Part shown: in pieces, positions 1 through 11,279 of the stretch
Layout of the letters: each line of letters opens with the position of its first letter
How positions within the stretch are numbered: position 1 is the stretch's first letter
Assembly (NCBI GenBank): GCA_031310005.1
Contig: CM062379.1
Coordinates: 5,022,001-5,086,000 of the forward strand
Direction of reading: 5' to 3'
Origin: Dactylellina haptotyla
Lineage: Eukaryota; Ascomycota; Orbiliomycetes; Orbiliales; Orbiliaceae
DNA length: 64,000 nucleotides
Made by a program: the position numbers and the translations under genes
Notes under the pieces: generated by a model
The model's input: only the letters and a program-made list of their open reading frames with translations
What the model was told of the DNA's origin: nothing
Databases searched by the model: none

Positions 1-691
1 GCTAGGCCGTTCGAATTCTTGGGATGAACGGACACACAAACGACACCGCTTTTGCATTCGGCGTGTAGCGCGCCGAGTGCTCCAATATATATCCGATGTA
101 CGAGCATAGATAGATATATACAGATTCCAGCGAACTGTAAAGCATCTCCAGGTCGTGAAGCAATCAGACTCGCGCCGCCTGTGCCGCTTTCGCCCCCGCC
201 GCATCGGTTTGCCGCACAGACACACCCGCCTTCCCCACCACACCGTTTGTGCACCTGTCCATGTGCAAAAGATGAAACGGTATTGATCCGGAGGCGAGAT
301 CTTCTGTCCCGACGGCAGCGCCATGATCCCTGTCACATATGGAACAACCCCCAATCATCGAGATATTCCAATTGATCCGGTCGCCAGGCTGGCGTTTTCT
401 AGAATATTATTAAGAATTCTGGATGAAATGGGGATCTTGGATGAAAGGGAAGCCCTCTCATAGGGAGATATTGCGGGTATATAAAGAGGTTCCGGGTCCC
501 GAGTATCACGGATTTAGTCGATCCTACTTTTATTCTATTCTTCCCACCTTATCGTGAGGATATATCAATATATTATTATTGCTGGATCTTACTTCCCCTG
601 GTTTACAAAGCGAAAATAAAGATAGCCTTTATAACCTCAGTAAACCCCAGCATTTTTTACTCGAGCATATTATTTCAAACGCTGAAACATA
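1..691. other. Upstream region of the ER FKBP gene
   Basis: No gene that I can name lies here. The left part (about 160-330) is GC-rich and open on both strands. On the minus strand an ATG ending at 325 begins a short open stretch that could be the first exon of a gene leaving the window to the left, but I recognise no family and no convincing splice partner. The right part is AT-rich and holds the FKBP promoter and leader. Confidence 0.4.
478..486 (+). promoter_or_regulatory. TATA box of the FKBP gene
   Basis: TATATAAAG lies about 205 nt before the FKBP start codon. It is a good consensus TATA element and the only strong one in this upstream region. Transcription would be expected to start some tens of bases downstream, which leaves a leader of about 150 nt. 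Confidence 0.5.
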
Positions 692-1470
692 ATGCGAATC
701 AATACTATTGCCTTTGCTGCCCTGGTCGGCCTGGCTGCTGCCAAAAATGCCGTTAAGAAGCCTGGACACGCCGACGGCCAAGTGCCAGCGGAGGCCATTC
801 GTACCGATTTAGATGTCGACGAGCTGAAAATAGAGAAACTCGAAGAGGTTCCTGTTGCCGACTGTAAATTCAAAACCGGTCCTGGATCTGTTGTTATCAC
901 ACTATACAACGGAAAGCTTCTTAACGGCAAAGTCATCGATAACTCCTGGGACAATAATGATCCGTGAGTTCAATACTTGGCTTCATAACGATCGGGTTAT
1001 GTTCTAACAATCTACTTTTCGAAAATAGACATCAATTCCAGATTGGGACACCGCTAGTCATCGAAGGTCTACAAGACGGTGTGGAGGGTATGTGTGTAGG
1101 CGGTATGTCTTTTTATCTCAACTCTCTCCGTATATATGAGATGAAGCTAATTTCAACCTTTATTGCCAGAGGTCCGCAAAATCACAGTCCCATCGAGGCT
1201 CGGCCACGGAAACAAGGTCAGCGGTGGTGGCCTCATCCCTCCCGGCGCCGCGATTGGTTAGTTTAACTCAAAAATTGAATCTATATGCTGTTGCTAACAT
1301 CTTACGGTCTTAAAGAATATACCCTCAAACTCATCGGCCTCAAACCCCCAATGTACGCCAACGCAGAATATATCGCATATTCGCAAGCACAACAAGCCGC
1401 GCAAGCAACAGAAACTTCTGCAGCGGCAGAGCCATCCGAGACCGTGGAGCACGTTCGAGATGAATTGTAA
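692..1470 (+). CDS. FPR2: ER-lumenal FKBP-type peptidyl-prolyl isomerase (FKBP2-like), divergent
   Basis: Exons are 692-963, 1029-1102, 1170-1256 and 1316-1470, giving 195 residues. Residues 1-17 form a signal peptide ending in an alanine run. An FKBP fold follows at about 60-162, shown by VVITLYNG, GTPLVIEGLQDGVEGMCVGE and GGGLIPPGAAIEY. The protein ends in RDEL, a variant of the HDEL/KDEL retrieval signal, so it should reside in the ER lumen and assist folding of secretory proteins. FKBP2 family proteins bind proline peptides in an aromatic pocket. Here two pocket positions are changed: the usual Trp after VI-x-G is Leu (IEGL), and the Tyr of LxYG is His (LGHG). Isomerase activity may therefore be weak. 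A 30-residue tail rich in Ala and Gln separates the domain from RDEL. The introns have typical donors and the third has a TGCTAAC branch site. Confidence 0.88.
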
Positions 1471-1659
1471 ACCTTGCAGTACGATAAGCTATTTTCATGT
1501 CATCAAGGTGAATATATATCATGCGCGCGGATCTACATCTTCATGTACATATATTATTAGGAAGACGAAAAGTTTGATGTTCTATGTACAAAACTTTTCA
1601 GTTGTATATACAAGTTTAATCTACATTTATCTACATCAAGGGTACCTTATATTATGATC

Positions 1660-2685
1660 CTAAGATTTTCTCTTCGGCGTGACTTTCCTCTTTCCCTCCT
1701 TTGCAACTGTGACTACCGGCGTGGCACTACCTGCGGAAATACTCCTTGTCCTGAGTTCTCTGCCTATCTTACTCGTCGTCTGTTGCTCAATAATACTCAT
1801 GATCTCGTAAAACGCATCATGCCCGATCTTCCCGGCTCCAATCTTCCTTTCGATATAGAAATCTGTCACCCTGGGTTTTTCCCTCTGCGTATACCGCCAC
1901 TCCATGTTAACACACCCTAGTCGCTTCTTACAAAAGCGTAATTCCCCCAACGGGACCTCCACCAACTTTGGCCGTCCCAACCATCGCATCGTAAAGATTC
2001 TTAGCCTTGTCTCCGGTGTAACAGTCTTCACCCACGCCATCGCCGCGGTTCGGCTAACACGAGCGTACGGCGGGATCTTGACGTACATGTGCGTGATATA
2101 AGGGGCGGCGAGGTAGAACATGCCCATGGGTAAGGCGGTTATCGCGGCCACGGAGACGGCCATGAGTTCTGGGTGCTGAGTTGCGAAAGGGAAGGTGAAG
2201 AGTGAAGGCCATTTCTGTTCGATGTTGGGACCAAGGTAGAAGACGGTCATCAGGAAGGGATAGCAGGAGACGAGTTTCATACAGCCAACCCAGACGGTAC
2301 GGCGGCCGGCGGAGTAGAGACAGAGGGATTCGGGGTATATAACTGTGAAATATTAGTAGCTGTATTCTCAATATATATTTAAATTATATCTGGAAAATCA
2401 GATTGATAGAATAATCTGCTTATTTATGAGACGAAATCTCAGAGAATGAACAGGGAAATTTGAATAGGTTCTCATACACTTCGCTTCTTCGGGGCTGACA
2501 TCTTTGGCCGCCTTTTTCCTGCCGAATAGTTTTGACCAGAAGTTGCGCCGGTGCTGCAAGACCTGGGCCTGATTACTGCGACTGGCGGACGGTAGTCGGT
2601 ACAGAATCGATATTGAGGACGTTCTCGAGGATGCCGGTGCCCATTGTCGGGCACCCACGCTCAGCGAGCGAAGGACATGGCTCAT
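1660..2685 (-). CDS. Putative mitochondrial inner-membrane protein with two membrane segments
   Basis: Two exons (2685-2478 and 2342-1660; donor GTATGA, acceptor CACAG) give 296 residues. The start at 2685 is preferred because it opens a typical mitochondrial presequence (MSHVLRSLSVGARQW, then many Arg and Ser, no acid). An in-frame ATG 48 nt upstream begins with a His run. After a basic stretch (WSKLFGRKKAAK) comes a conserved-looking segment with YPESLCLYSAGRRTVW, then two hydrophobic helices at about 90-107 and 128-150. A soluble C-terminal half ends in a basic tail. The two-helix hairpin after a presequence resembles the TMEM70/TMEM186/TMEM223 type of mitochondrial assembly proteins, but I cannot confirm that relationship. 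It shares a 441-nt divergent promoter with NBS1. Confidence 0.72.
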
Positions 2686-3126
2686 TACTGCTCCCGTTCG
2701 AACCAATTGCTGCCAGTGGTGGTGGTGGATCAACCGCGATATTTACATCTGTTGAAATATCAAAGCTGGGAACTGAAGAAATCCAAATTCGTCGCTGCGA
2801 CTCAAGGGAAAATGGCGCCAAGGCCGAGGGGCCTGATAACGTGGGTTGGCGTTGAGCGTTTCGAGTCACCGCACGTCTCCCTGCTCTTCTCCCCTCTTCA
2901 AAACTTCGACATCATTCTCGCAGCACGCGTTTCACTAGCCTGCGCTTTCGACTTCACCGACTGGAAACAGACCGCTTGGATATATTCCTATGGACTAGAG
3001 AGACCCTTGTATCATTCCATTCCTTACGAACTTGGCGATGCTTCACCGGCACCAACTCGCACGACCTTCGTTTTTCTAGTGGGAGTAGTATAGTGCGCTT
3101 CTTGCGCGCGGAAACATCTTACCAAC
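2686..3126. promoter_or_regulatory. Divergent promoter between the mitochondrial protein gene and NBS1
   Basis: These 441 nt separate two start codons that point away from each other. An open frame on the plus strand crosses most of it but resembles no protein. I see no clear TATA box. Confidence 0.5.
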
Positions 3127-6018
3127 ATGTGGATCTTAGATACAGATACCGATTTGCTGGGAGGTATGTAAATGCAACCGGACCCTTATTCCCTACATGT
3201 AGTTCGCTAACTTTGATGCTCTTCAAAAAATATACAGGCAGGCGAAGATGGCTGAGACCAGGCTCAGAATCAATACTTGGCCGAACCAATTTCGAGGGTC
3301 CTAGTATGGTTTACAGACGGCTCTATCTACACTTAGAAGCGACTGCGCTAACAGGAAATAGCTCAAAAGGCAATATCGCGGCGCCATATTGTTATGGCGG
3401 TCGAAAAGGTCCCTAAAGACGAAGGGGTGAGTCGCAAATTCTACCCTTAAACTCCAGAGGATAGATGTGTATCTAACAATGGAAGGGCCTGATAGCTTAG
3501 CATTCGTTACCATTCGAAACTTACCTTGAAAGATGAATCGAAAAAGGGTTCTACTATTGACGGCGAGTTCATCAATGGATCATCTGTAGTTATGGATCCT
3601 GCGACTGAACATTCGTTTCAAATGGCCTCTGCACCGCAGATATTTCGGTAAAATTTATACAATTTGTCATTCAAACGGCCGGCTCTAACAAAGCTTTTAC
3701 TAGAATTAAATACGAACCCCAAGTTTTCACGGTCCACCTGGCCGGAAAGAAGAAAGCAAACTTAAAAACGGCTCTGAAAGACTACCTCGATAAACTCGAA
3801 CAGCTCGATATAAAATGTGTCGCAGAATTTCTCCCGGGCACGACCACCGTCGTTGTAGTCACAAAACGAAACCTACCCGTCAGTCTGCGAGCGCTCATAA
3901 ACGGTGCTTGGGTTGTGACGTCGGCGTTTGTCGATGCTTTGGTTACAGCCGCGACGCAGCCAATGGCTGATAACGGAGAGCCACTGGATAGTCCCCTTCA
4001 ACTAGACATCTCGGAAAATTGGCCGGATCCTATCAATTTTCTACCTCCACCCGGCCAAGAACCAAACCCGAAGGCCCCGGATTTTTTCAAACCAAACCCG
4101 GCCCGGAAAACAATGTTTGAGAAATGGGCCGTTATCTGCTGTACTCCTCAGCACATGGATATATTCGCTGGTGTTATCGCAGACGCTGGCGGAAAGATCG
4201 AATTTTTTGAGTTGAAGGAAAGGAGGACCAAGCCTGCAGAGTTGATTGTACATCTGGATAATCTAAAGCGGAAGTGGATTGTTCTGGCGCCGAATACCGA
4301 CGATATCTGGCACGCGAACTTTCGAAAAGATGTAGAAGCTAGAACCAGCATTAGGTTTGCGGAGCAGAATGAGTTTCTGGACGCAATTCTGAACGCGGAT
4401 CCGACAATGCTCGCTCGACCATACGAGCCTGAGACGCAGGCGTCATTGCACGAATCGGTGGAGATACCCAGTGCGCCGCCATTATCTGAATGTGAGATAT
4501 ATCATTTTTTGTTTAAAATTGGAAGCTATTAGTACTAATGATCTTTCAGCTACCGCCAAAGGATCGCAACCCGTCGGGAGAAGAACCCGGGCCCACGATA
4601 AGGAAGAACCAAAAGGCGAGCCCTCGCAAATAATGGAACCGCCCACCAGACCTTCTGCTGAGAGCAGCATGCGAAGAACGCAGACCACACAATCCCGAAC
4701 ATCTCGCTACGTCAGTCAAATAAAACTTGATGACTCAGACGATGATAACTTTGTGCCTCTACCTGCTCCGGTATCCTCATCTACCACGAGTGCCAAGGCT
4801 GCAAGTCAGGGGTCTAAGACCACTTCTCGGGGAGTATCATTTTCGCAAGCGGCAGGACGAGGCACGCAGCTTTCAGCTATATCTGAATCACAGGGGCTGA
4901 GCCAGGGATTGAGCCAGGGAACGAAGAAGAGGAGAAGTATGCCTTCAGATGATGAAGACGATGAGGATATCATGGACAGAATGTTGGCCGGACAAGCTGC
5001 CATGAAGAAGAGGAAGATAGCTGAAGAGGCGAAGAAGAGTGTGGAGCCTGCTAAGCCGGTGAAACAATTGCCTTCCATACAGAAGAAGCTTAACATGCCA
5101 GCGCCGCCTGTCAAGCCTGAGCCTATCGAAGAAGAGGAGGATGATATGGGTATGAAGCCCGCAAAAGGGAAGATGAAAGCAGTGGATAGCAAGGTCATCA
5201 AGACGGCACAGGAGATCCGGCGGAAAGAGGAAGCGGAAGCCGCTTTGGAAGATGCAGCGAACGAAATGAGTCCTGACGAGATCGCCGCCGTAGCGAAGAT
5301 GCGAGATTTGGCCATTGTGGAAGTATTTGAAGTTACTGTCAGGACTGATCGTCCAACAACAAGATCTCAAGCCTATGGTGACGAAGGTGACAGATGGGAC
5401 GAAACCTGGAACGGCAGGAAGAACTTCAAGAAATTCAAGAGAAGGAACCGGGATGGAGAGGCGGAAGGTCCTATGCGCAGAATGGGTGGGCACATTATGG
5501 TCCCGCTGGTCGAACATAAAGCCAAAGACTACGGCATCGGAGAGAGCTACTGGATAGACAAGTCTACGGGGTCGAGTAAGGGACGAAATAACAACTCTTC
5601 CGTTGTATCTCACGTTTCTGAGACACAACTGTTGATGGCACCAATGCCGAGGAGTTCAAAGATCCTGCCTGAGGTACAGGAAATCAGTGACGATGATGGA
5701 GACCTTATTGAAGAGGAAGAAACCGCTAGGGACGACTCGCCTGTGGTCAGACGATCCCAGCCCACGAAATCGCGGGCTCCGGCACAGAATACACAGTCCT
5801 CAACAAGGGGGACCGCGCGGAGTATTGTTCATAACTCTATACCAATTGCGACCCAGACTTCGGTGGCTAGGTCGACGGCTAGGTCGAAGCGAACGACGAG
5901 CAATAGGAATAGTGTGAGTGAGGAACCGGCGAGAAAGAAGACGAAGACGAGGAGCTCGATGTTCAATGATAGCGAGGAGGACAGCGATGACGATGAACTC
6001 AAGTTCAAGTTTAAGTAG
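3127..6018 (+). CDS. NBS1: Nibrin (NBS1/Xrs2), DNA double-strand-break repair subunit of the Mre11 complex
   Basis: Six exons (3127-3163, 3238-3303, 3362-3426, 3496-3647, 3704-4491, 4550-6018) give 858 residues. NBS1 tethers Mre11-Rad50 to phosphorylated partners and activates the ATM/Tel1 kinase in the nucleus. The start MWILDTDTDLLGG and the phosphopeptide-binding FHA residues (GRTN, AISRRH, SKKGS) are clear across the small first four exons. Tandem BRCT-like repeats follow (VAEFLPGTTTVVV with ALINGAWVVTSAFVDAL; then WAVICCTPQHMDIF). The long tail is acidic and low-complexity. Near residue 660 it has the Mre11-binding motif RKNFKKF. It ends in an acidic patch followed by ELKFKFK, like the Tel1/ATM-binding end of the family. 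The 58-nt and 69-nt introns were placed by branch sites and by the need for an intact FHA core. Confidence 0.93.
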
Positions 6019-6318
6019 ACTGGAACTTGCTAGGTTAGATTGTCGCCTTTTGATTCCAGGCTTCGGGGAATTGTTTTGGCTTTCGATGCTTATACTTCAT
6101 TTAGCGCGTGGCGAAATGGCAAAAGCTTGTGCTATAATTTATTTATTTATTTGGGTTTTTTGATGGTGTTTTCAGGTGTTTCGGCGTTATTGCCCTCCTA
6201 TATTATATAGTCTACTTTACAATGCATAATTCTATATACAGAATCTTTCAAATCTTTCAAATCTTTCTTTATAGGCGAGATTTATAGTATCTATATGTGA
6301 AAGCGAATACGGTGAGGC
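6019..6318. other. 3' region between NBS1 and the convergent small mitochondrial gene
   Basis: This 300-nt AT-rich convergent 3' region holds no gene. It contains tandem copies of a short unit (see 6241-6267). Confidence 0.5.
6241..6267. repeat. Short tandem repeat of an AATCTTTCA unit
   Basis: Three near-identical copies of a 9-nt unit stand head to tail in the convergent 3' region. It looks like a microsatellite, and no function is implied. Confidence 0.6.
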
Positions 6319-6865
6319 TCAATGCTCCTCTTCGTCCGCTTTGCTCAACCACTCAACTGCATTGTCAAGCTCTCGTAACCTCTGCCCCACTCTCGTCTTT
6401 ATTTCTTGGCCATCTTCCGGGGAACTGTTCGCTATGGCTTCCTCGTAGGCTTGCTTGAATTTATTCAATTCTTCCCGCGCGGTCTCCCGGTCGTCCCTGG
6501 CGTATATTGTGTTCTTTTCGGTTTCCTCGACAGCTATCTCGAACTTTATGTCGCAAGACGAACAAACGAATCATTTCGATTAGAAATGCTACAATCTCTA
6601 ACAAATGGGCGTCACAGGAGATACATACCTCATCCTTAGCAGAAACGTACAGGTCTGATAAATCCTCGACTTTTTCGTCCACGGGTCGTTTCCCCGTCGC
6701 GCTGCCATAGTACCGTGGAAAGCCGTGGGCAAGTGGATTTGAAAATGGCGTTATCAGCACCGGTCTAGCGACCAACCGCGGGCGAAGTTGCACCGCCGCC
6801 GATAGAGCTATCCTCTGGGCTATTCGGAATGGCATGTTCAATGCGTGCGCAAAAGAGGTAATCAC
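6319..6865 (-). CDS. Small mitochondrial-type protein of unknown function
   Basis: Two exons (6865-6629 and 6543-6319; donor GTATGT after a GAG codon) give 153 residues. A second in-frame ATG at 6835 (MPFRIAQRIAL) would give 143 residues and a cleaner presequence. The first 60 residues are rich in Arg, Ala, Leu and Ser without acids, typical of a mitochondrial targeting sequence, and end near PRYYGSATGKR. The rest is highly charged and helical (VEETEKNTIYARDDRE onward), probably a coiled coil, and ends in EEEH. I recognise no family. It is shaped like small matrix or intermembrane-space accessory factors, but that is inference. It is divergent from RTC5 over a 400-nt shared promoter. Confidence 0.68.
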
Positions 6866-7265
6866 AGAGGTATCGTTTAACGAGAGACGTGCGTACGTCT
6901 TTCTCCACCGGGGAGCTGTGAATTCATCGGTATACTAAAGATATATGCAAGGCCCGTCGAGTGCCGAGGAATTACCAATGCTGCAATGACCTCTGGGCGG
7001 CCCGGTGACGTAGGTGAGGTGCCCCGCGAAACCCTGCCCACACCTCAATGCAGGGCCGCTCGCAACCGTTACCCACTTGAGAGTCACGCCAGCCCGCGCG
7101 TTCAGTTGGTTACCACCGTCGACAATCTGCGACGGCTATCCGATCGCCAGAACATAAATGACCCGCAATCCCCCGTCGTGACCTCCGAGGGTATAGCTCC
7201 TCTCTGTCAATATCGAAACTAGTTCCAGCGGGGTTATAGCTATTGCCCGAACAGATCTACTACAC
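6866..7265. promoter_or_regulatory. Divergent promoter between the small mitochondrial gene and RTC5
   Basis: This is a 400-nt, relatively GC-rich divergent intergenic region. A plus-strand open frame at 6986-7222 ends before RTC5 and has no recognisable content. I see no TATA box. Confidence 0.45.
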
Positions 7266-9415
7266 ATGGGCCAGTCACAGTCCGATGGATCAGGCTCCGG
7301 CCAGCTCTCGCCTGGTAGGTTACCCCATGTTAAAGTTTGACGGCTTCAACGAAGCGTTACACGCATGCAACCGAGAAAGCTAACACGTCTATTGCAATTC
7401 TCCCGATTGCAGAGGAACTGGCCCACCGTCTCACCGTCCGTCTACAAAAGCGTACCTTCACCGATATAGAGCTCTACTCTTTCCGCGATGTGTTCAAATC
7501 TCTCGCCGACCACTCCAACGACGGCGTGGCCTACTGGTCTGAAGACACGTTGACTAGATTCCTAGAACTGCCAGACGCTCTGGACGTCGGAGCGTTAATA
7601 TACCATGCTTCGAGTTGTGCGGCGAGTTTCCCGTTTTTAAGTCAAGGTCCTGCGATTATGGAGTGGGAGGCGATGGTTAGGATTGTGTGCGTGTTCACAG
7701 GGCGGTATAAGGGTATCCTACGACGGAGCGGAGGAGATCCAACGAGGATATGGTTTAGGATTTTCTCAATATACGACCGTGGGAAGAAAGGGGAGGAAGA
7801 TTTGGTGGAGGACCCAGAACGGAGGAAAGAGAATACAGCTGTTGAGCAGAGTGAAGAAGAAGATGGTGGGCGTGTTGGTCGGAATTTGAAGGATAGTGGG
7901 TATGAGCCGCCGTTATCTGCTACTGATAGTCTGTTCGCGATCGCAGATCCGGAAGATATATCTGACGATGAAGATGAATTGGCGCTTGCCGCACTCGACG
8001 CTATGGATGCTATTGAGGTTTTTAAACATGCAGACAAACCGTCAGTAAGGTACATCCGGCGTATCGAGGCCGATAAAATGATTAAATTAGTCATGCTTCT
8101 GTTGGTTGTGGCGCCAATGGACCCTCAAGAACCCTTGGCCATCTATATCGATAGGTATTCTGGCGATGCGTTTACAGATTTGAAGCAGACGGCGGAGAGT
8201 ATAGTCCGGAGCATGAGTCCTACTGGCAAGCCGATATTATGGACAATGTTCAGCAAGAGTATCAGGCGGTCTTTGGTTAGTACTCCTTTCTAATCCTTTT
8301 GGTGGAAGTTATTATTGTTACTAATCTAAGGATAAAAGCCATATATGTTCGACGGCCTCAAACCCCTATATGACCACTTCTTATTTAGCAAAAGATTCGA
8401 CATGTCAAAAGATCGCACACAGCTCAAACTAGCCCCTCCATTACTCCACACTATGGGAACGATAATGAATAACAACGTCTTGAATCAGCTCTCGTTCTTC
8501 CTCAAGGGTGAGAATCTCTGGCGGAAACTCCGACGGCTGTACATTGGTTCCGACGCAGGATTCTCAATGGGTTCCTTCGAACAGAAAGTGTTCAAATGGC
8601 GAGCACCAACGATACTTTTAGTTAGCGGATCACGGATGCCAATGAAACCTGAAACCTCACGGGAGCGGTCTTTCACTGATGCCTTGGCACCGAAGCGGTT
8701 CCCGGATAGTATTGATTCGGATGGAACGCTAGTATTCGGAGTTTATGTTGACGTTCCCTGGAAGCTTACGCATAGAGGTATTATGGTTCTTCTCTACTAT
8801 TGTGAATTAATATTTTGATTTGTGCTAATCCCTTCATAGAATGCTTTGGGACGCCTGCGACCAAAATCTTCCAACTCCACCCGATCCACGAAGTCTTCGA
8901 AACCTCGCAATCCCATACGGATTACATTTACTGGAACAAATCAGCGGGAATAGGGTTTGGCGCTCCACTTCCTCGGATTAAAGCCGGTGATCCGGTGGTG
9001 CACATGAATCTCGGCGCAGTATCGTTAATCCTCGACGAGTCCTTGGAGTTTGGGGTTTTCACGCATAGTTCCGCAGGCGGAGGCGCCTTCCACACGAGTG
9101 ATCTGTCAGTTGGGGGGAGGGGAGACGACTGGCAGGATAGATTTGAGATTGAGGAGATTGAAGTTTGGGGCTTAGGCGGAGACGAGGAAGCGAAGGAGCA
9201 GGAGAGGCAGTGGGCGTGGGACGAGGCAGAGGCGATGAGGAGAAGGAACGTGGGGATGGGTAATGATGTCGAGGCTAATAGGGTATGTCGTCTTTACTAT
9301 TCCTGTTCGTTTTCTAATATGAGGAAGTTGCTAATTATTGATGCTTGGGTTCTCATAGGCGTTACTTGAAATGGCTGGAATTATTGGGCAGAATCGGAGC
9401 GGTGGAAGCGTTTAA
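7266..9415 (+). CDS. RTC5: TLDc-domain protein, RTC5 family
   Basis: Exons are 7266-7314, 7413-8275, 8339-8777, 8840-9282 and 9359-9415, giving 616 residues. RTC5 (restriction of telomere capping 5) proteins are fungal TLDc proteins; in yeast Rtc5 is linked to the vacuolar V-ATPase. The start MGQSQSDGSG fits an N-myristoylation signal (Gly2, Ser6), suggesting membrane anchoring. An EF-hand-like helical half (about 18-300) contains an acidic insert. The TLDc domain starts near LNQLSFFLKGENLWRKLRRL (about 348) and includes RAPTILLVSG, FGVYVDVPW, IFQLHPIHEVF and FGVFTHSSAGGGAF, ending near EIEEIEVWGLGG. The last exon is tiny (18 codons). Intron branch sites (CTAAC/CTAAT) are visible in the first three introns. 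Confidence 0.92.
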
Positions 9416-9686
9416 ATTTTCTGGATTTTCACGAATTCACTACAGTGGTATATGTTCCCAAATTTTATTTAAATGGCTGTCACAGGACGGATAGGTGTAA
9501 ACGGATTCTGGAGATTTTCAAGGAGTTCAAAGCGTTGGATATTGATTTCTTATATAAAACGCTACAACTGGGATGCAGGTGCAAAATATGCTTAATGCCG
9601 ATTTTAACATATATTCTGAATGGACAGATGATGTAAAGGGGACCTCCCAAATTGTTAAATTCCTTGATTTTGATGCTGCCAGCTGT

Positions 9687-10212
9687 TTAGGCAGTTCCAA
9701 CGACTGGGCAGTTGTCCTTCTGGGCATCTGAGACCTTGAGCTCCTTGACGCTGCTCTCGCTGACAGAGACAGTGGAGCCGGACTTGACTTGGATAGAGTA
9801 GGAGCCGCCCTATATTGAAAGCATGTGAGAAAAGGATTTCAGGTATGGACTCTTTATTCTAGATACCGCCATTCTAAGGAATAGAAACTTACGCTGTAGC
9901 TCTTGACGACGCCGACTTCCTCGCCACCGGAGGCATTGGTGAAGGTAACGTGGGTGCCCTATTTCGTGGATATTAAGTCCCAAAGAATAACTGCCTATGC
10001 TTCTGTATTCGCCTTGCTCACCTCCTATTATTTCAAAAAGATTCTTGTTAGCTTTCTGCTTGGTAAAATATAATTCTGCCGCGGAGACCGCATCGTGGAG
10101 GGGCGTTTGTGTTGCCCCGCAAACGACAGGGTGACTGCAGGGTGGTAATAGCATGATGTCATGCTCGACCGCTATAGAAATATTCAGAACAAAGACTTAC
10201 GGAGTATGCCAT
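9687..10212 (-). CDS. 67-residue beta-rich (SH3/Tudor-like) protein of unknown function
   Basis: Proposed exons are 10212-10201 (MAYS), 10024-10022 (a single Glu codon), 9958-9893 and 9809-9687. The product reads MAYSEGTHVTF, then NASGGEEVGVVKSYSGG, SYSIQVKSGSTVSVSES, ending CPVVGTA. Short strands, glycines at turns and the GT-x-V-x-F...G-V-V pattern suggest a small SH3/KOW-like barrel, but I cannot assign a family. The 3-nt micro-exon is supported by a GCTAAC branch site about 20 nt before its TAG acceptor and a GTGAGC donor right after it; skipping it (one intron of 242 nt) also keeps the frame. A further exon starting near 10171 is open but hits a stop. Its 3' end faces RTC5 at 271 nt. Confidence 0.62.
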
Positions 10213-11279
10213 TTCTTCTTCTTCTTTTGATTTTATCGAATCTTTGAATACGAATAGTAGAACAAAATAATCTTTAGTAGTTTTCGCTGTGCTCGTTGTA
10301 ATTATCTCGATGACGTGTAAATTTCAAAGATACGCCGTCAAGTTGGGACGGCGAGGCTTTAAATACCCTTCGCAGCTACCTGCCGAAAGCTACCCCGAAT
10401 AAACAGGGCAGCGAGTGATAACAAGCTCAAACTAAACTGCTTCGTTACAGCTATGTTTGCATTTTACGTAGACATTTCGTCTACCTTCCAACAGGGCTGG
10501 TCGGTGCCCTCGCCCGTTCACCGCTTCCGGGCAGCCAATCAGCGCGGGGCTAATTCCAAGCTTGAAGTGATGTGCAGGAACCCCTTGCGCGAATCGAGCT
10601 CGAAAGTGCATCGCGCTAGTCCATTTGACGGCGCGGGTCATATGAAGCACCTGTGCATTGGGCTTGGTGGGATTTTGCGGGCTGGTCGGACATGCTGTTT
10701 TGCATGTTGGAGAGGGCTCGCCTTCTAGCCTTCCGGCAGTGGGAGCGTCATATGAGCGCATCGTGGGGGCTATTGTTGCAGATCTAGACTTTTCTAAGAT
10801 CTCGAGATCTAAGGAATATTCCGAACAGCCAATAATTGCCAGTTGTTTATGCAGTACGTGTACAGTGAATGTTTCGCCACGGCCGTATCGGTGGTCCTAT
10901 AGCTAAATGCAAATATGTATACCTCCTGCAGGAGGATCATTCTTTGGACAATATATATATACGTGGATTTTAAGTTCTTAAGCTGAGGAGCAAGAAGTCT
11001 GATTACGTTACGAGAGTGAAGTAGATATTCATATACAAAAGATATTTAGATATCGTAGAGTAAACTAACCAAAAAAAAAACTGTAATGTTGAGATTTAAC
11101 AATATATCGAAACCTACCGCTACACTCAATATAGCGTGATAGATACATGATTCTGTCGTGATAATTCTATGTTTGAAAGTTTTTACAAGAGATACTGAAA
11201 TAAAAAACCAAATAGACCAAACCCACCCATACCGAGAACCTTAGATGGAAAAATAAATTTGAAGAGCCAGCCAGCATGC
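10213..11279. other. Intergenic region upstream of the 67-residue gene and downstream of the kynurenine monooxygenase gene
   Basis: About 1.07 kb with no supported gene. The right end is AT-rich and would hold the 3' UTR of the monooxygenase gene. A perfect 14-nt palindrome (AGATCTCGAGATCT) lies at 10797-10810. Confidence 0.45.
10358..10367 (-). promoter_or_regulatory. TATA-like element of the 67-residue gene
   Basis: Read on the minus strand this is GTATTTAAAG, about 145 nt before the start codon of the 67-residue gene. No ATG occurs on the sense strand between it and the start, which fits a promoter position. Confidence 0.35.

Noticed and set aside
4806-5628. Long open frames on the minus strand opposite NBS1
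   Set aside because: They mirror the Glu/Lys/Ser-rich tail of NBS1 read backwards and have no independent support.
10025-10171. Alternative internal exon of the 67-residue gene read from a CTATAG acceptor
   Set aside because: It runs open for about 45 codons but ends at a stop and has no conserved look. It could at most be an alternative, non-productive splice form.
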